Of a stretch of 64,000 bases of DNA, positions 1 to 11,034 are shown one piece after another. The DNA lies in the NCBI GenBank assembly GCA_942490705.1, contig CALNXY010000006.1:1-64000 (forward strand), in the 5' to 3' direction. A model generated the notes under the pieces. The model did not search any database. It was not told the origin of the DNA and saw only the letters and a list, made by a program, of their open reading frames with translations. This DNA comes from JAGRCP01 sp942490705. Lineage in GTDB: Bacteria > Chloroflexota > Anaerolineae > Caldilineales > Caldilineaceae. Position 1 is the stretch's first letter, and each line of letters opens with the position of its first letter. The position numbers and the translations under genes are program-made.

Positions 1-1
1 G

Positions 2-1560
2 GGAAAAATTATAGGAATTGATTTGGGTACTACGAACTCATGCGTTTCAGTAATGGAGGGTAATGAGCCGGTGGTGATTCCAAATAGCGAAGGAAGAAGA
101 ACAACTCCTTCGATTGTGGCATTTTTAGAGGATGGCAAAGGAGAGCGTAAAGTAGGAGATCCTGCTAAACGTCAGGCTATTACTAATCCAAAGAATACAA
201 TTAGCTCTGTGAAGAGATTCATGGGTAAGAAGTATACAGAAGTTGGAGAGGAGTTAAAAACAGTAGCTTACACTTTAGAAAAAGGAAATAACGATACAGT
301 AAGAGTAAAAATTGGCGATCGTCAGTATACTCCTCAGGAAATTTCTGCAATGATCCTTCAAAAAATGAAATCGTACTGCAGAAGATTACTTAGGAACAAC
401 TGTAACTGAAGCTGTAATTACTGTTCCGGCTTACTTTAACGATGCTGAGCGTCAGGCAACCAAAGAAGCTGGACAAATTGCTGGTTTCGACGTAAAAAGA
501 ATCATTAATGAGCCAACCGCAGCAGCATTAGCTTATGGTCTTGATAAGAAAAACCAAGACATGAAAATTGCTGTGTTTGACTTAGGTGGAGGTACTTTCG
601 ATATCTCTATCCTGGAACTTAGGCGATGGCGTATTTGAAGTAAAGTCTACCAACGGTGATGTTCACCTAGGTGGAGACGACTTTGATCAGGTTATTATTA
701 ACTGGTTAGCCGATGAATTCTTAAAGGACGAAAATATTGATCTTAGAAAAGATCCAATGGCACTGCAGAGTTTGAAAGAAGCTGCTGAGAAAGCTAAAAT
801 TGAATTGTCAAGCTCTTCGAATGCCGAAATCAACTTGCCGTATATTATGCCAGTAGATGGTGTTCCAAAACACTTGGTACGCAGCCTCTCACGGTCACAA
901 TTCGAGCAGTTGGCAGATAAGCTGGTTCAGCGTTCAATGGCTCCTGTAAAAGCAGCATTGAAAGATGCAGGATTAAGCACTTCCGATATCGATGAGGTAA
1001 TCCTTGTTGGTGGTTCTACCCGTATCCCTAAAATTCAGGAAGAGGTTGAGAAAGTTTTTGGAAAGAAGCCTTCTAAAGGAGTTAACCCTGATGAAGTAGT
1101 AGCAATTGGTGCTGCGATACAAGGTGGTGTATTAACAGGTGAAGTAAAAGATGTCTTCTTCTTGGATGTAACACCCTTTCATTAGGTATCGAAACTATGG
1201 GAGGTGTTATGACCAAGCTTATCGAGTCTAATACAACAATCCCAACGAAAAAGTCAGAAGTATTCTCTACAGCTGCTGATAATCAGCCTTCGGTTGAGAT
1301 TCATGTGCTGCAAGGAGAGCGACCTATGGCAAAGGACAACCGTAGTTTAGGTCGATTCCATCTTGATGGAATTCCACCTGCACCACGCGGAGTGCCTCAA
1401 ATCGAAGTTACTTTCGATATTGATGCCAACGGTATTATGCATGTAACATGCTAAAGATAAAGGAACAAACAAAGAGCAGAATATCATCGAATCGAGGCTT
1501 CATCTGGACTTACCGATGAAGAAATCGAAAAGATGAAGCAGGAAGCTGAAGCAAAGTTTT
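2..1560 (+). pseudogene. dnaK: DnaK (Hsp70 chaperone), truncated at both ends and frameshifted
   Basis: DnaK is the ATP-driven Hsp70 chaperone that folds cytosolic proteins with DnaJ and GrpE. The fragment opens at GIDLGTTNS, the first phosphate loop of the ATPase domain, so only the first residues are missing. PAYFNDAERQATKEAG, DLGGGTFDISI and VGGSTRIP follow in order, then the substrate-binding domain up to the start of the helical lid (ASSGLTDEEIEKMKQEAEA). The reading frame breaks near 373 (extra base), 620 (extra base), 1175 (missing base), 1453 (extra base) and 1480 (two extra bases). Every segment stays highly conserved across the breaks, so these look like sequencing errors. The lid and C-terminus are lost at the join near 1557. 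Identity is certain; the true state of the gene is not. Confidence 0.93.
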
Positions 1561-1563
1561 AAA
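1553..1563. other. Probable artificial join inside dnaK and a methyltransferase
   Basis: Plus-strand dnaK stops abruptly after EAEAK, well before its normal end. Minus-strand methyltransferase coding sequence stops after HRVLK, just where the usual PGG turn would follow. Both genes lose conserved sequence at the same short stretch, which suggests two distant pieces joined tail-to-tail. Confidence 0.6.
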
Positions 1564-1929
1564 ACCCGATGTATTTCCTTAAGAAAATTGAGATCATTTT
1601 TAATATGTTCAATTACCTGAAAGCTCACCACGGTATCAAATTCATTCAATCCGATCTTACTAAATGGCGGAATATTCGACTTTAGAAACTTGGCCTTTGG
1701 AAATTTGAGGGATAATTTTTCAATTACTTCTCCAATTTTATCAATAGCTGTATATCGTTCGCCCCATTGAAGTAATAATTCAATTCCTACCTTCTCCACA
1801 GCCAGAAACTTCTAAGATATTGCCTTTGACATAAGGCTCTGCTAGTATATAGGCCTTTAGAAGCCTTTGGTGTATCGGATTGTCAGATGGTATTTTATCT
1901 GAAGTTATCTCAGTAGAATATGTAGCCAT
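1561..1929 (-). pseudogene. Class I SAM-dependent methyltransferase, 3'-truncated and frameshifted
   Basis: Reading the minus strand from the ATG at 1929 gives MATYSTEITSDKIPSDNP, then a glycine-rich SAM-binding motif (GCGEGR). A one-base deletion near 1790 shifts the frame, after which IELLLQWGERYTAID continues. FDTVVSFQVIEHI is the usual post-II motif of class I methyltransferases, followed by FLKEIHRVLK. The protein then ends at the join near 1557, so the second half of the Rossmann fold is missing. Substrate unknown. It lies divergent to ppk with about 140 AT-rich bases between. The family call is firm; the specific role cannot be told. Confidence 0.7.
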
Positions 1930-2070
1930 ATGCTGGTGCTATTGTGTCCTAAACTTAATTGAATTCCATTATATCTTAAAAATAGTCAGACTATAGCCCG
2001 AATTTTAGCCTAGGACAATTATTCTTTAAAAAATTATATATCTTCAACATCCCAGTAAATTTTTTGGTCA

Positions 2071-4139
2071 GTGGAAGTTGAGAATAAGTACAGGTATTTC
2101 GATAGGGATTCAAGTTGGCTGTCCTTCAATTATCGTGTGTTAAAAGAAGCGGAAGACGAAAGTCTTCCCTTATACGATCGGATTAAGTTTCTTGCTATCT
2201 ATTCCTCTAATCTTGATGAGTTTTTTAGAGTGAGGATAGCCAATCTGAAGAGGATCAAGAGGATAGGAAAAAGAAAAATTAATGCAGAGTTAGATATCCG
2301 CCCTAAAAAATTACTTAGGGATCTTCAAAAAACGGTTAAATACCACCTTTTGGAATATGGCGATATCTTTCGAAACAATATTATCCCAGAGCTCAGGAAG
2401 AACAATATTTTTATCTACTGGGATGAAGAAATAAAACCCGAGCACTGGCCTTTTGTAAGAAAGCATTTCAGAAGCAGGGTCTTAACTTTTCTTAGGCCGG
2501 TAGTAGTAGATGAAAATAATTTGAATGAGGTTTTTCTGGTTAACAGGGCCTTATATTTTATTTTACTATTAAGAAAAAAAGGCGATCCAGAACATCGGGA
2601 ATACTTCGCTTATTTAAATATCCCTTCGGACCGGCTACCCAGGTATATACAACTACCTTCTATAGGCGATACCCATTACATAATCAGCCTTGACGATATC
2701 ATAAGGCATCACCTTGGGTTTATCTTTCCCGAATATGAAGTCGTCGAGAAAAAGAGTATCAAACTGAATAGGGATGCAGACATACATATTGAAGATGAAT
2801 TCGCCGGGGATCTTGTACAGAAGATCAAAGACCAGCTCGATAAAAGAAATATTGGTATTCCAGCCCGTTTTCTTTATGATAAAAGTATCTCCGAAAAACT
2901 TTTAAAATTAGCATGCGACACATTTTTAATCGATGAAGACGATTTAGTTGCCGGTGGGCGATATCATAACATGAGCGACCTCATGAAGCTTCCTAATCCC
3001 ATTAAACCCAAGTTGGAGGCTAAAAGCCTGCCGGATCTAGTGAGAAAAGAGCTGGAAAAACCCGAAACGATATTCGATACTATTGATGGCCGTGATGTAA
3101 TACTTCATTTCCCCTATATTTCGTACGATTACGTACTCAAGTTCTTTAATGAAGCTGCAATAGACCCCTTTGTCAAGGAAATTAAAGTCACCCTTTACAG
3201 GATTGCCCCTCAATCATTTGTGGCTAACGCTTTAATAAGCGCCGCAAAGAATGGAAAAAAGGTTACTGTATTTGTTGAAGTTAAAGCTCGTTTTGATGAA
3301 GAGAATAACCTGATTTGGGGCCAAAAAATGGAAGAAGCAGGGATTAGGATCATCTACAGCATTCCGGGATTAAAGGTGCATGCAAAAATAGCCCTGGTCA
3401 AGAGGCAGGTTGGTAGTATAGAAAAGACATATTCTTTTTTGGGTACAGGCAACTTCAACGAGGTAACGGCTGGAATATACGCAGACCACGGTCTCATGAC
3501 CTGTCATGAGGAGATGAATGCTGAGATCGATACCGTATTTACTTATTTATATAAGCGCGAGGCTCCAACAGGGTTTAAACATATACTTGTTTCGCAATTC
3601 AATATTATCAATCGTTTTACAGAAATGATCGATCGTGAAATAAGACATGCAAAGGAAGGAAAGGAGGCACGCGTCATTATTAAAGTAAATAACCTGGAAA
3701 ACCGTGTTATGATTGACAAGCTTTACGAGGCAAATGAAGCTGGTGTGAAAATAGATTTGATAGCTAGGAGCATCTGCTGTTTGGTACCCGGCGTCATTGG
3801 GCTCAGTGAAAATATCCGAACAATTAGAATTGTTGACAGCTACTTAGAGCATGCACGGGTGTGGGTGTTCCATAACGATGGCGCGAACGAGGTGTATATG
3901 GGTTCGGCTGATTGGATGAACCGAAACTTACTGAGTAGGATAGAGGTCATTTATCCACTTTATGATAGTGAGATTAAAAATGAAATGCTTCAAATTCTTA
4001 ATTTTCAAATAAATGATAATACTAAAGCATGCCTGATCGATGAAGATGGCGCCAATATTCCCATCACCAGAAAAAGGGAGCAAGACGTGTGAGAGCCCAA
4101 ATAGACACATACAAATGGCTACAACAAAAACTCTCTTAA
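2071..4139 (+). CDS. ppk: Polyphosphate kinase 1, with a frameshift near the C-terminus
   Basis: PPK1 reversibly polymerises the gamma phosphate of ATP into polyphosphate. The protein starts at a GTG (an in-frame stop lies 15 bases upstream) with KYRYFDRDSSWLSFNYRVLK, the typical N-terminal domain. Both catalytic histidine regions are present: LKVHAKIALV and SYLEHARVWVF. LYRIAPQSFVANALISAAKNG and LGTGNFNE are also typical. The uninterrupted frame stops at 4092 after REQDV. Switching frame at about 4087 restores the family tail VRAQIDTYKWLQQKL, ending at a TAA at 4137-4139. The natural protein is therefore about 689 residues, the normal Bacteroidota length. The early stop is best read as an indel error. 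Confidence 0.95.
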
Positions 4140-4174
4140 TTCAAGTATTTTGGAAAAAGGGTAATAGGAGGAAG

Positions 4175-4249
4175 TGGGACATGCTGGATTCGAACCAGTG
4201 ACTTCTACCCTGTCAAGGTAGCGCTCTAAACCAACTGAGCTAATGCCCC
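4175..4249 (-). tRNA. tRNA-Val (anticodon GAC)
   Basis: The minus strand folds as a full cloverleaf. The acceptor GGGGCAT pairs with ATGTCCC (one G-U pair). The D arm contains GCTCAGTTGGTTTAGAGC. The anticodon stem CTACC/GGTAG encloses loop TTGACAG, giving anticodon GAC (valine). The T arm contains GGTTCGAATCC. No CCA end is encoded. It lies just downstream of ppk on the opposite strand. Confidence 0.93.
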
Positions 4250-4322
4250 AAAATATTCAGGAAGTAAATATGATAATTCTTCCTGAATTTATCAGCTATC
4301 TGCTACGCCAAAAATAAGGAGC

Positions 4323-4721
4323 TTATTCTATAACTTCGCCCTTTATTCTTAATATCCTGGATTGACCCTCGTTAGTAGTAATGGTAACCGTCTTTGTAAA
4401 TACCCCTTTATTGGCAGCATTATATGTGGCCAGGACTTCGCCTTTGCCGTTAGGGGCAATTGGTTCTTTGGTGTAGCTGGGCACTGTACAGCCGCACGAC
4501 CCTTTAGCATCCGTGATGATTAAAGGAAGCGCCCCGCTATTAATAAAATTGAATACAGCTGTAACGGGTTCCCCCTGTTTGATCTGACCAAAATCGTAAA
4601 CCTCCGATTCCAAACTCATCAAAGGAGCAAGGGGCGTTGCCTCGGCAGATAAACGTTCATCTTGTGCGTATACCGCTACAGAAAAGAATAGTAATGCAAT
4701 AACAAATTGAAACTTCTTCAT
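4323..4721 (-). CDS. DUF1573 domain secreted protein
   Basis: A 132-residue protein with a Sec signal peptide (MKKFQFVIALLFFSVAVYAQ). It is followed by one DUF1573 domain, an immunoglobulin-like fold frequent in Bacteroidota exported proteins. Diagnostic parts are YDFGQIKQGEPVTAVFNF, the GSCGCTVPSY cysteine motif and ITTNEGQSRILRIKGEV. It should act in the periplasm or at the outer membrane; no biochemical role is established for the family. The frame is intact, unlike most neighbours. It is divergent from the histidine kinase gene at 4883. Confidence 0.85.
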   Translation of the reverse strand: MKKFQFVIALLFFSVAVYAQDERLSAEATPLAPLMSLESEVYDFGQIKQGEPVTAVFNFINSGALPLIITDAKGSCGCTVPSYTKEPIAPNGKGEVLATYNAANKGVFTKTVTITTNEGQSRILRIKGEVIE

Positions 4722-4882
4722 AATAAGAATAATTAAACGATTATAAAATTAGTTCATTAACATTAAATAATTGGCCCAAACTTGGGATTTGTTATTTAAA
4801 GATCTTGTTAACCGTTTCCTAAATGATGTTAAAAAGCTGTTAATAAGCAGAATTTCAAATACGTTTCATTTAATTTTAATTC

Positions 4883-6147
4883 ATGAAAAATGCTCATATA
4901 AGGCTTGTTATCATTCTTGGGGCAATGGCAGTAATAGGAATGGTAACTATTCAGGCTTTTTGGGTTATACGTGCATTTAACCTAAAAGAGAAAGAGTTTT
5001 CGAACAAAGTCAACCTCGCACTTAAGAAAGTCAGCGAACAGATGGCCGTATGCCCAAATAATGTTGCCATTGCCCCCAATCCGGTAAGCAAGGTTTCATC
5101 CAGTTATTACTTAGTAAATGTGAATGACTTCATTAGTCCCAAGAAACTAGAATATAACTTAAAAGAAGAATTCAAAAAGCGGGAGATTGAAATGGATTTC
5201 GAATATGCAATATACGATTGCAGCCACGAGCAATTAGTTTATGGAAGTTATGTTAATCTGGATGTTGAAGATAATTATAAAGCAAGGGCTAGCTTTCCTA
5301 AGTTGGATAGGGATGATTATTACTTTGGGGTACATTTCCCCAATAAAACAGGGAGCACCATCGCAGAAATGGGGATCTGGTCTTTCACTACGCTTATGAT
5401 GGTTGTGGTCATCATATTCTTCGTTTATGCCATGGCTGTTATCCTAAGGCAAAAGCGGCTTTCAGAAATCCAGAAGGATTTTATTAACAATATGACCCAT
5501 GAGTTTAAAACACCCATTTCAACAATATCATTATCTTCAGAAGTATTGAATAGGCGGGATATTTTAAAAAACCCCGCCCGACTGGCCCATTATTCAAGCA
5601 TAATAAAAGAGGAAGCTGACCGGCTGAAGAACCAGGTTGAGCGCGTTTTACAAATGGCAACAACCGATAAGCATAAAATTAAATTGAGTAGGGAAAAAGT
5701 TAGTATAGAAGAAATTTTGATGAGTTCGGTCAAACAAATCACTAACGCTCATAATGAAGATCGTTTCAAGATAAAAACGGATTTCCTTTCTACGAAAAGT
5801 GTTGTAAACGCTGATCGCCTTCACCTAACCAATGTATTTTACAATCTATTGGACAATGCCCTAAAGTATTGCGAAAAACCCCCTTATATAGAATTAAAAA
5901 CCTTTAATCAAAATTCACACGTATGTATAGAAGTAGTTGACAACGGAATTGGTATAAGCAGGGATGATATATCTAAGGTTTTTAAAAAATTTTACAGGGT
6001 ACCTACGGGAATATACATAATGTAAAGGGCTTTGGCCTGGGCTTAAATTATGTTAAAACTATGATTGAAGCGCATAGGGGGAAAATTGATATTCAAAGCG
6101 GACTTGGTAGTGGTTCATGTTTTACTATCCAACTTCCATTAGCCTAA
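4883..6147 (+). CDS. Membrane sensor histidine kinase (first of two), C-terminal frameshift
   Basis: An inner-membrane two-component sensor. The N-terminal helix (residues about 7-27, VIILGAMAVIGMVTIQAFWV) and a second helix (about 170-190, LMMVVVIIFFVYAMAVIL) flank a periplasmic domain of roughly 140 residues. FINNMTHEFKTPIST is the H box with the phospho-accepting His. LLDNALKYC is the N box and VDNGIGIS the G1 box. The open frame stops at 6025. A shift near 6004 restores NIHNVKGFGLGLNYVK (the ATP lid) and an end at 6147. Only three bases separate it from the response regulator, so the pair is co-transcribed. The signal is unknown. Confidence 0.88.
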
Positions 6148-6150
6148 ATT

Positions 6151-6843
6151 ATGAAAATAATAAAAAAATTACTTCTTGTTGAGGATGATGAAAACCTCGG
6201 GTTTGTTATAAAAGACAATTTAGAAGAAAGGGGTTACAAAGTTGTTCATGCCAGGGATGGAATGGATGGATACGATTGTTTTAATCGATTTGACTTTAAC
6301 CTATGCCTTCTGGACATCATGCTTCCGAGAGAAGATGGTATTAACCTGGCCAGAAAAATTAGAAATAGAAACAATCAGATTCCTATAATTTTCCTAACGG
6401 CCAAGTCAATGAAAGAAGATGTTATTGATGGTTTCCGTGTAGGAGGCGATGATTATATAACGAAGCCTTTCAATATGGATGAATTGGTATGCCGTATTGA
6501 AGTATTTTTAAGAAGGATAAAACAAACTGAAGAAATTGAACCTACGGATTTCCAAATTGGGCAATATAATTTCGACTATAAGAACCTCCATTTATCAATT
6601 GCTTTCGATGAGCGTACGGTCACGCAAGGAAGCCGATGTGCTAAAATACCTCGTTCAAAATCAATCTACCATTGTGAAAAGGAGGATTTATTAAAAAGGG
6701 TATGGGGCGAAAACGACTATTTTGCTGGTCGAAGTATGGATGTATTTATATCTAAACTCCGAAAATACCTTAAAGCCGACCCTAATGTAAAAATAGTTAA
6801 TTACCATGGGGTAGGCTTTAAGCTTGAAGTATCAGAAGTCTAG
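6151..6843 (+). CDS. OmpR-family response regulator, internal compensated frameshift
   Basis: A cytosolic DNA-binding regulator, partner of the kinase three bases upstream. The receiver domain (residues 1-120) shows the acidic pair in LLLVEDDENL, the phospho-acceptor Asp55 in LLDIMLPREDG and the KPF signature lysine. The winged helix occupies the C-terminal 100 residues (LLKRVWG, FISKLRKYL, VNYHGVGFKL). Residues of about 151-173 do not resemble the family. An extra base near 6629 and a missing base near 6681 offset each other. Reading the other frame there gives EADVLKYLVQNQSTIVKR, the normal first recognition helix. The ORF is thus open but encodes a scrambled stretch. Confidence 0.88.
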   Translation: MKIIKKLLLVEDDENLGFVIKDNLEERGYKVVHARDGMDGYDCFNRFDFNLCLLDIMLPREDGINLARKIRNRNNQIPIIFLTAKSMKEDVIDGFRVGGDDYITKPFNMDELVCRIEVFLRRIKQTEEIEPTDFQIGQYNFDYKNLHLSIAFDERTVTQGSRCAKIPRSKSIYHCEKEDLLKRVWGENDYFAGRSMDVFISKLRKYLKADPNVKIVNYHGVGFKLEVSEV

Positions 6844-8051
6844 TTCAATCTGGTTTCTCATAATGTCTTCAAACACCTCCCTTTTCCTAATAAGTTGGGC
6901 TTCCCCCTTATGGATAAAGACCTCAGGCGGCTTTAGCCTGGAATTGTAGTTCGACGACATCATAAAACTATAAGCCCCCGCATTTTTCATTAATAATATA
7001 TATCGCCCTCCCCGCACTTCATGAAGTTTTCTATCCAGGCCAAAAGTATCTGTCTCGCAAATATAGCCAACCACCGTATACACTCTTTTTATCCCCTTTG
7101 GATTGGAGATATTAATGATCTCATGATAGGCCTCATACATCATTGGTCTAATTAAATGATTCAGCCCCGAATTTACGCCTGCAAATACCGTAGCGGGGGT
7201 AGTTTTAACCACATTGGTTTTAACCAATAAATATCCGGACTCGCTCACAAGGTATTTACCTGGTTCGAACCAAATCTCCAGTTCCCGCCATAGTCCTTGC
7301 AAAAAGATTAAAAAGCCTTTCCTAGCTTCAATCCAACGTCAAAAATATCGGTTGTATAGTCCCCTTCTTTGTATGCTACTTTGAACCCGCTTCCAAAATC
7401 AATGAATCTCAAATCTTTGAAATCCATAGCTATCCCAAAGAGGATCTCAGCCATCTTCAAGAACACATCTGCATCCAGGATATCTGATCCTGTATGGATA
7501 TGCAATCCTATAACATTGATATTATAGGTATTGACTATTTTTAAGATATGAGGCAGCTGGTATATTGAAATACCAAATTTTGAATCCGCATGGCCTGTGG
7601 AAATCTTTTTATTTCCCCGCCATTAAGGGGTTCAGCCGGATTGAAACAGAACGAACTTGTATTTATTCCCGAAATGTTCGGCATCGAAATATTGCCAATA
7701 TTTACGACCGAGACCATCTCAACAGCTTATTTCGTCAAAAGCAACGCCATTGGGGCTAAAAAAAATTTGTGATGGAGAAAAGCCGGCTTTAAGCCCAATG
7801 CGGGCTTCCTGAATGGAAACGGCATCCATACCAGCCCCAAGACTTTTAATATATTTAAGAATAGAAATATTAGTTAATGCCTTAGCCGCATACTTAATGC
7901 GAACATTGAGTTCAAAAAAGGCGCCTGTCAGCTTCTTATAATTTACTTCAATTTTATTAGAGTCGTACACATAGACAGGTGTGCCAAATTCCCTGGCAAC
8001 TTCCTCTAAATCGAGGCCTTGAACTTTATATTTTCCGTTTTCGATAATCAT
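6832..8051 (-). pseudogene. lysA: Diaminopimelate decarboxylase, multiply frameshifted
   Basis: LysA is a PLP enzyme that converts meso-diaminopimelate to lysine. From the ATG at 8051 the protein begins MIIENGKYKVQGLDLEEVA, with the PLP-binding lysine in IKYAAKAL. FFSPNGV, GLHIHTGSDI, FIDFGSGFKV and HLIRPMMYEAYHEI follow. The sequence is spread over several frames, with breaks between about 7,720 and 7,505 and near 7,305. Between 7,505 and 7,720 the expected segment (SKFGISIYQLPHILKIVN-like) is still readable with frame changes. It is convergent with the response regulator and overlaps its end by about 12 bases. The identification is firm; the breaks are probably sequence errors. Confidence 0.85.
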
Positions 8052-8151
8052 TGAAATAGATATAAAAAAGAAAGGGAGTATGATTTCATACTCCCTCGAC
8101 AAAACTAATTTAATAATCCTTTACTGCAATGAGTAAAATGCTTTCAAAAAC

Positions 8152-8568
8152 TCAATCAGGCTTCTTCCCCCGAAAATATATCCCTTTACCAAACTCTAAT
8201 TCACCCAGTCCCTCTTTAATCATTTCCACCTGAGTTCTGATTTTTCCTGCATCTATATTTGCTAGTTCCAATTTTACCTCCTCTTCAATCCGGCTCGCCA
8301 TAGCGGTAATCCCCTCAATTTTTTCCGATGAAAAAGCAAGATCAATTTCTAATGGGTCGGTTATGGCCATAATATCAAAAGAGAATAAACCAAACTCCAG
8401 TAGCTCCTTGTCTGCATACATCTCCTCTCGGGAGTTAAAACATTTTTCAATCTTCCTCTTTTCACCAGAAGTTTCATCGATAATCGTGATGGCGATCTTA
8501 TTATTTTTCTGGGCCTGAACATTAAAAATAACGGCAAGGCATATTATTGTAAATATTAAGTTTTTCAT
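8152..8568 (-). CDS. Small secreted hypothetical protein
   Basis: A 138-residue protein with a clear signal peptide (MKNLIFTIICLAVIFNVQAQ). The mature part is charged and probably helical, with no cysteine pair or family motif I recognise. KIAITIIDETSGEKRKIEK suggests a short beta segment after the signal. The frame is intact. It is divergent from the second histidine kinase gene at 8699, so it could be a target or accessory of that system, but this is only positional. Confidence 0.6.
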   Translation of the reverse strand: MKNLIFTIICLAVIFNVQAQKNNKIAITIIDETSGEKRKIEKCFNSREEMYADKELLEFGLFSFDIMAITDPLEIDLAFSSEKIEGITAMASRIEEEVKLELANIDAGKIRTQVEMIKEGLGELEFGKGIYFRGKKPD

Positions 8569-8698
8569 AATAAAAATTTCTTTGACTATACAATTATACT
8601 TTGAAATGGACTTGAAGGACGTTAAAAGGGGGTTAAATCATGTTAAAAAATGTTAAATCCCGAACTGGATGGTTCGAATGACGTATTTTTGAGCATTC

Positions 8699-10338
8699 AT
8701 GAAGAAGAATACATTCATCTGGGTTATATCGTTAATGTCTCTTGCGTTGATTGGACTCATTTTCTTTCAGGTGTACTGGATTAATGAGGCGGTTCGCTTG
8801 GGTGAAGACCGCTTTAATCAGGACATACATGATGTCCCGAAAGGGTTTCCTAAACCGGAAGAAGATGAAATAGTAGATAAAACTTTTGAGTTTTTTCTAG
8901 CACAAAAAGAGGAGTTTAAATTGAACAGACGACTCTATTATTGTCTTAGACGTAAGGCATACCAGACAACCTAATTACGGCGATTCCTTATCGATCGATC
9001 AAAACTTTGACTTTTCATTCAGGCTTAATGAAACTTTCCTTAGAGATAAATCCCTGGGGAAATTGATGAAAAATACAGAAGAGTTGGTAAGATGAAGAAA
9101 AGCTCAATGAGAAGCTAACTAATATTAAAATTGACGAAGGCCTTTGAATAGTGGTGGCGTTAAGGCCATCCGGGAAAATAAACAAAGCGTGATTCCAAAA
9201 TTGATGAGGTCATAGGATCACTATCCTATGAAAAGCCGCTTATCAAGAAAAAGAAATTCTTCTTCGTCGATGCTGTAATCGACAAATTAATTTATGCGCA
9301 AAAACAGGAGAAGAATAATGCATCAAACATTGACTCTTCATTTCGGATGAATTAAAAAACAAAGGCATTGACATTAAATACAGTTTTGCGATTTTTTCCC
9401 CCTTAAAAGATACTTTTGTTGTACGGCAACCCCACCATATTGAAAAGTTGGAACATTCGGAATATAAGGTACCCCTTTTTCCGAACACCAAGTTTCAAGA
9501 GTCAAGCCTATTGAGCTTACATTTTCCGGGAGAGCCGGTTCGATTTTGAAAGGACATGGTTCACTTTAAAGGCCTTCCATTTTTTTTATTGCGCTTATCA
9601 ATAATGCTGGATTTGTTCTTCAGGTCGTAATCCGTCAGAAGAAATTATCTGAGGTAAAGAATGATTTCATTAACAATATGACGCATGAATTTAAGACGCC
9701 GATATCAACCGTGGCTCTGGCCACAGAAGCCCTTAGACCCGGAAGTCCAAAGCCGGAAGTCGGTGCTGTCCAAATATTTAGAGGTAATAGATGCAGAAAA
9801 CAAAAGGTTAGGAGGCCAGGTAGAAAAAATCCTTCAATTGGCCACACTCGACAAGGAAAGCTTAACCTTAAAAAAAGATCTTTTCGACCTTCAAGCTGTT
9901 TTATTAAAACAAATTGACCGGATCCGGTTAAATATTGAATCGAGGGACGGACATATTCAGGAAAGGCTTCTGGCAAAGAATACCTATCTTAGAGGGGATG
10001 AATTGCATTTGACCAATGCTGTTTTCAATGTCTTGGACAATGCCGTGAAATACACAGAAGACAAACCTGTTATTAGTATTCAAACGAGAAATACACCTTC
10101 AGGAATTATTATTAATTTCTCTGATAATGGCATAGGCCTTAAAAATGAGGATAAAGACCATATTTTCGATAAATTTTATCGGGTCCATACAGGAAACCTG
10201 CACAATGTAAAAGGCTTTGGTTTGGGATTATATTATTCAAAATCAATTATTCAGGCTCATCATGGAGCTATTCGGGTGAAGAGCAATGGGAACAAAGGAT
10301 GTAATTTTGAAATCTACCTGCCCCATGGAAAGCAGTAA
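8699..10338 (+). pseudogene. Membrane sensor histidine kinase (second), multiply frameshifted
   Basis: A paralogue of the kinase at 4883. The N-terminal transmembrane helix (VISLMSLALIGLIFFQVYWI) and the following ALxLGEDRFNQDIH-like stretch match the family. The frame then breaks near 8,930 and several more times to about 9,670. From about 9,660 the kinase core is readable: NNMTHEFKTPISTVALATEAL (H box), NVLDNAVKYTEDK (N box), FSDNGIGLKN (G1) and KGFGLGLYYSKS (G2). It ends at 10338, overlapping the next regulator by 14 bases. The pair lies about 1.8 kb downstream of the first pair, separated by lysA, which suggests local duplication. Confidence 0.82.
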
Positions 10339-11028
10339 GCCTAAGCTATTGATTGTTGAGGACGATCAAAACCTGGGTGAAATACTTTCGGAGTATCTTG
10401 ACTTTAAAGGGTATAAAACCACCCTCTGTAGGGATGGCCTTGAAGGTTTGAAGCATTTCAAGTCCGTTTACGATTTCATCTTTGATGTGATGATGCCGAA
10501 GAAGGATGGCTTCACTTTGGCTATGGAAGTTAGGGAAATAGACAGCGAAGTACCTATTGTATTTCTTACTGGCAAAATCCATGAAAGCAGATGTAATTGA
10601 GGGACTTACCCTGGGCGCTCGACGATTACCTCCAAGCCCTTTAGCATGGAAGAGCTTTTGCTTAGAATAAATACCATTATGCGCAGGGCTGGTCAAATTA
10701 GTAAGCAACATCAGCCCAAAACATATAGATTGGGGAAATTTGATTTTGACGTTCAGGGACATAACCTGCGTTCAGAAGAAGAAAATAAAAAACTGACCTC
10801 AAAAGAATGCCAATTATTGGAACTTTTGGTAAAGAACCTCAATAGACCTAAATCGCTCTGAAGCTCAAAAACAGATTTGGAAAGATGATACTTACTTCAA
10901 TGTGCAAGGAGTATGGATGTTTATATTACAAACTTCGAAAAATCCTTAAGCCAGACACTTCCCTCGAAATATTGACTATCCATGGACAGGGCTTTAGGCT
11001 TGTTAATGGACTTGAAACTGAAAATTAA
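10325..11028 (+). pseudogene. OmpR-family response regulator (second), frameshifted
   Basis: Starts at the ATG inside the end of the kinase gene. LLIVEDDQNLGEILSEYL and FDVMMPKKDG (phospho-acceptor Asp) are the receiver domain. Breaks occur near 10,580, 10,615, 10,855, 10,905 and 10,935. The winged-helix domain is readable across them (KLTSKECQLLELLVKNLNR, then KLRKILKPDTSLEILTIHG and GFRLVNG), ending at 11028. It is the paralogue of the regulator at 6151. Confidence 0.82.
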
Positions 11029-11034
11029 TTCAGT

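Noticed and set aside
23..1454. Three separate small proteins in dnaK
   Set aside because: All three are successive parts of one DnaK protein, broken by indels, with the missing parts readable in other frames.
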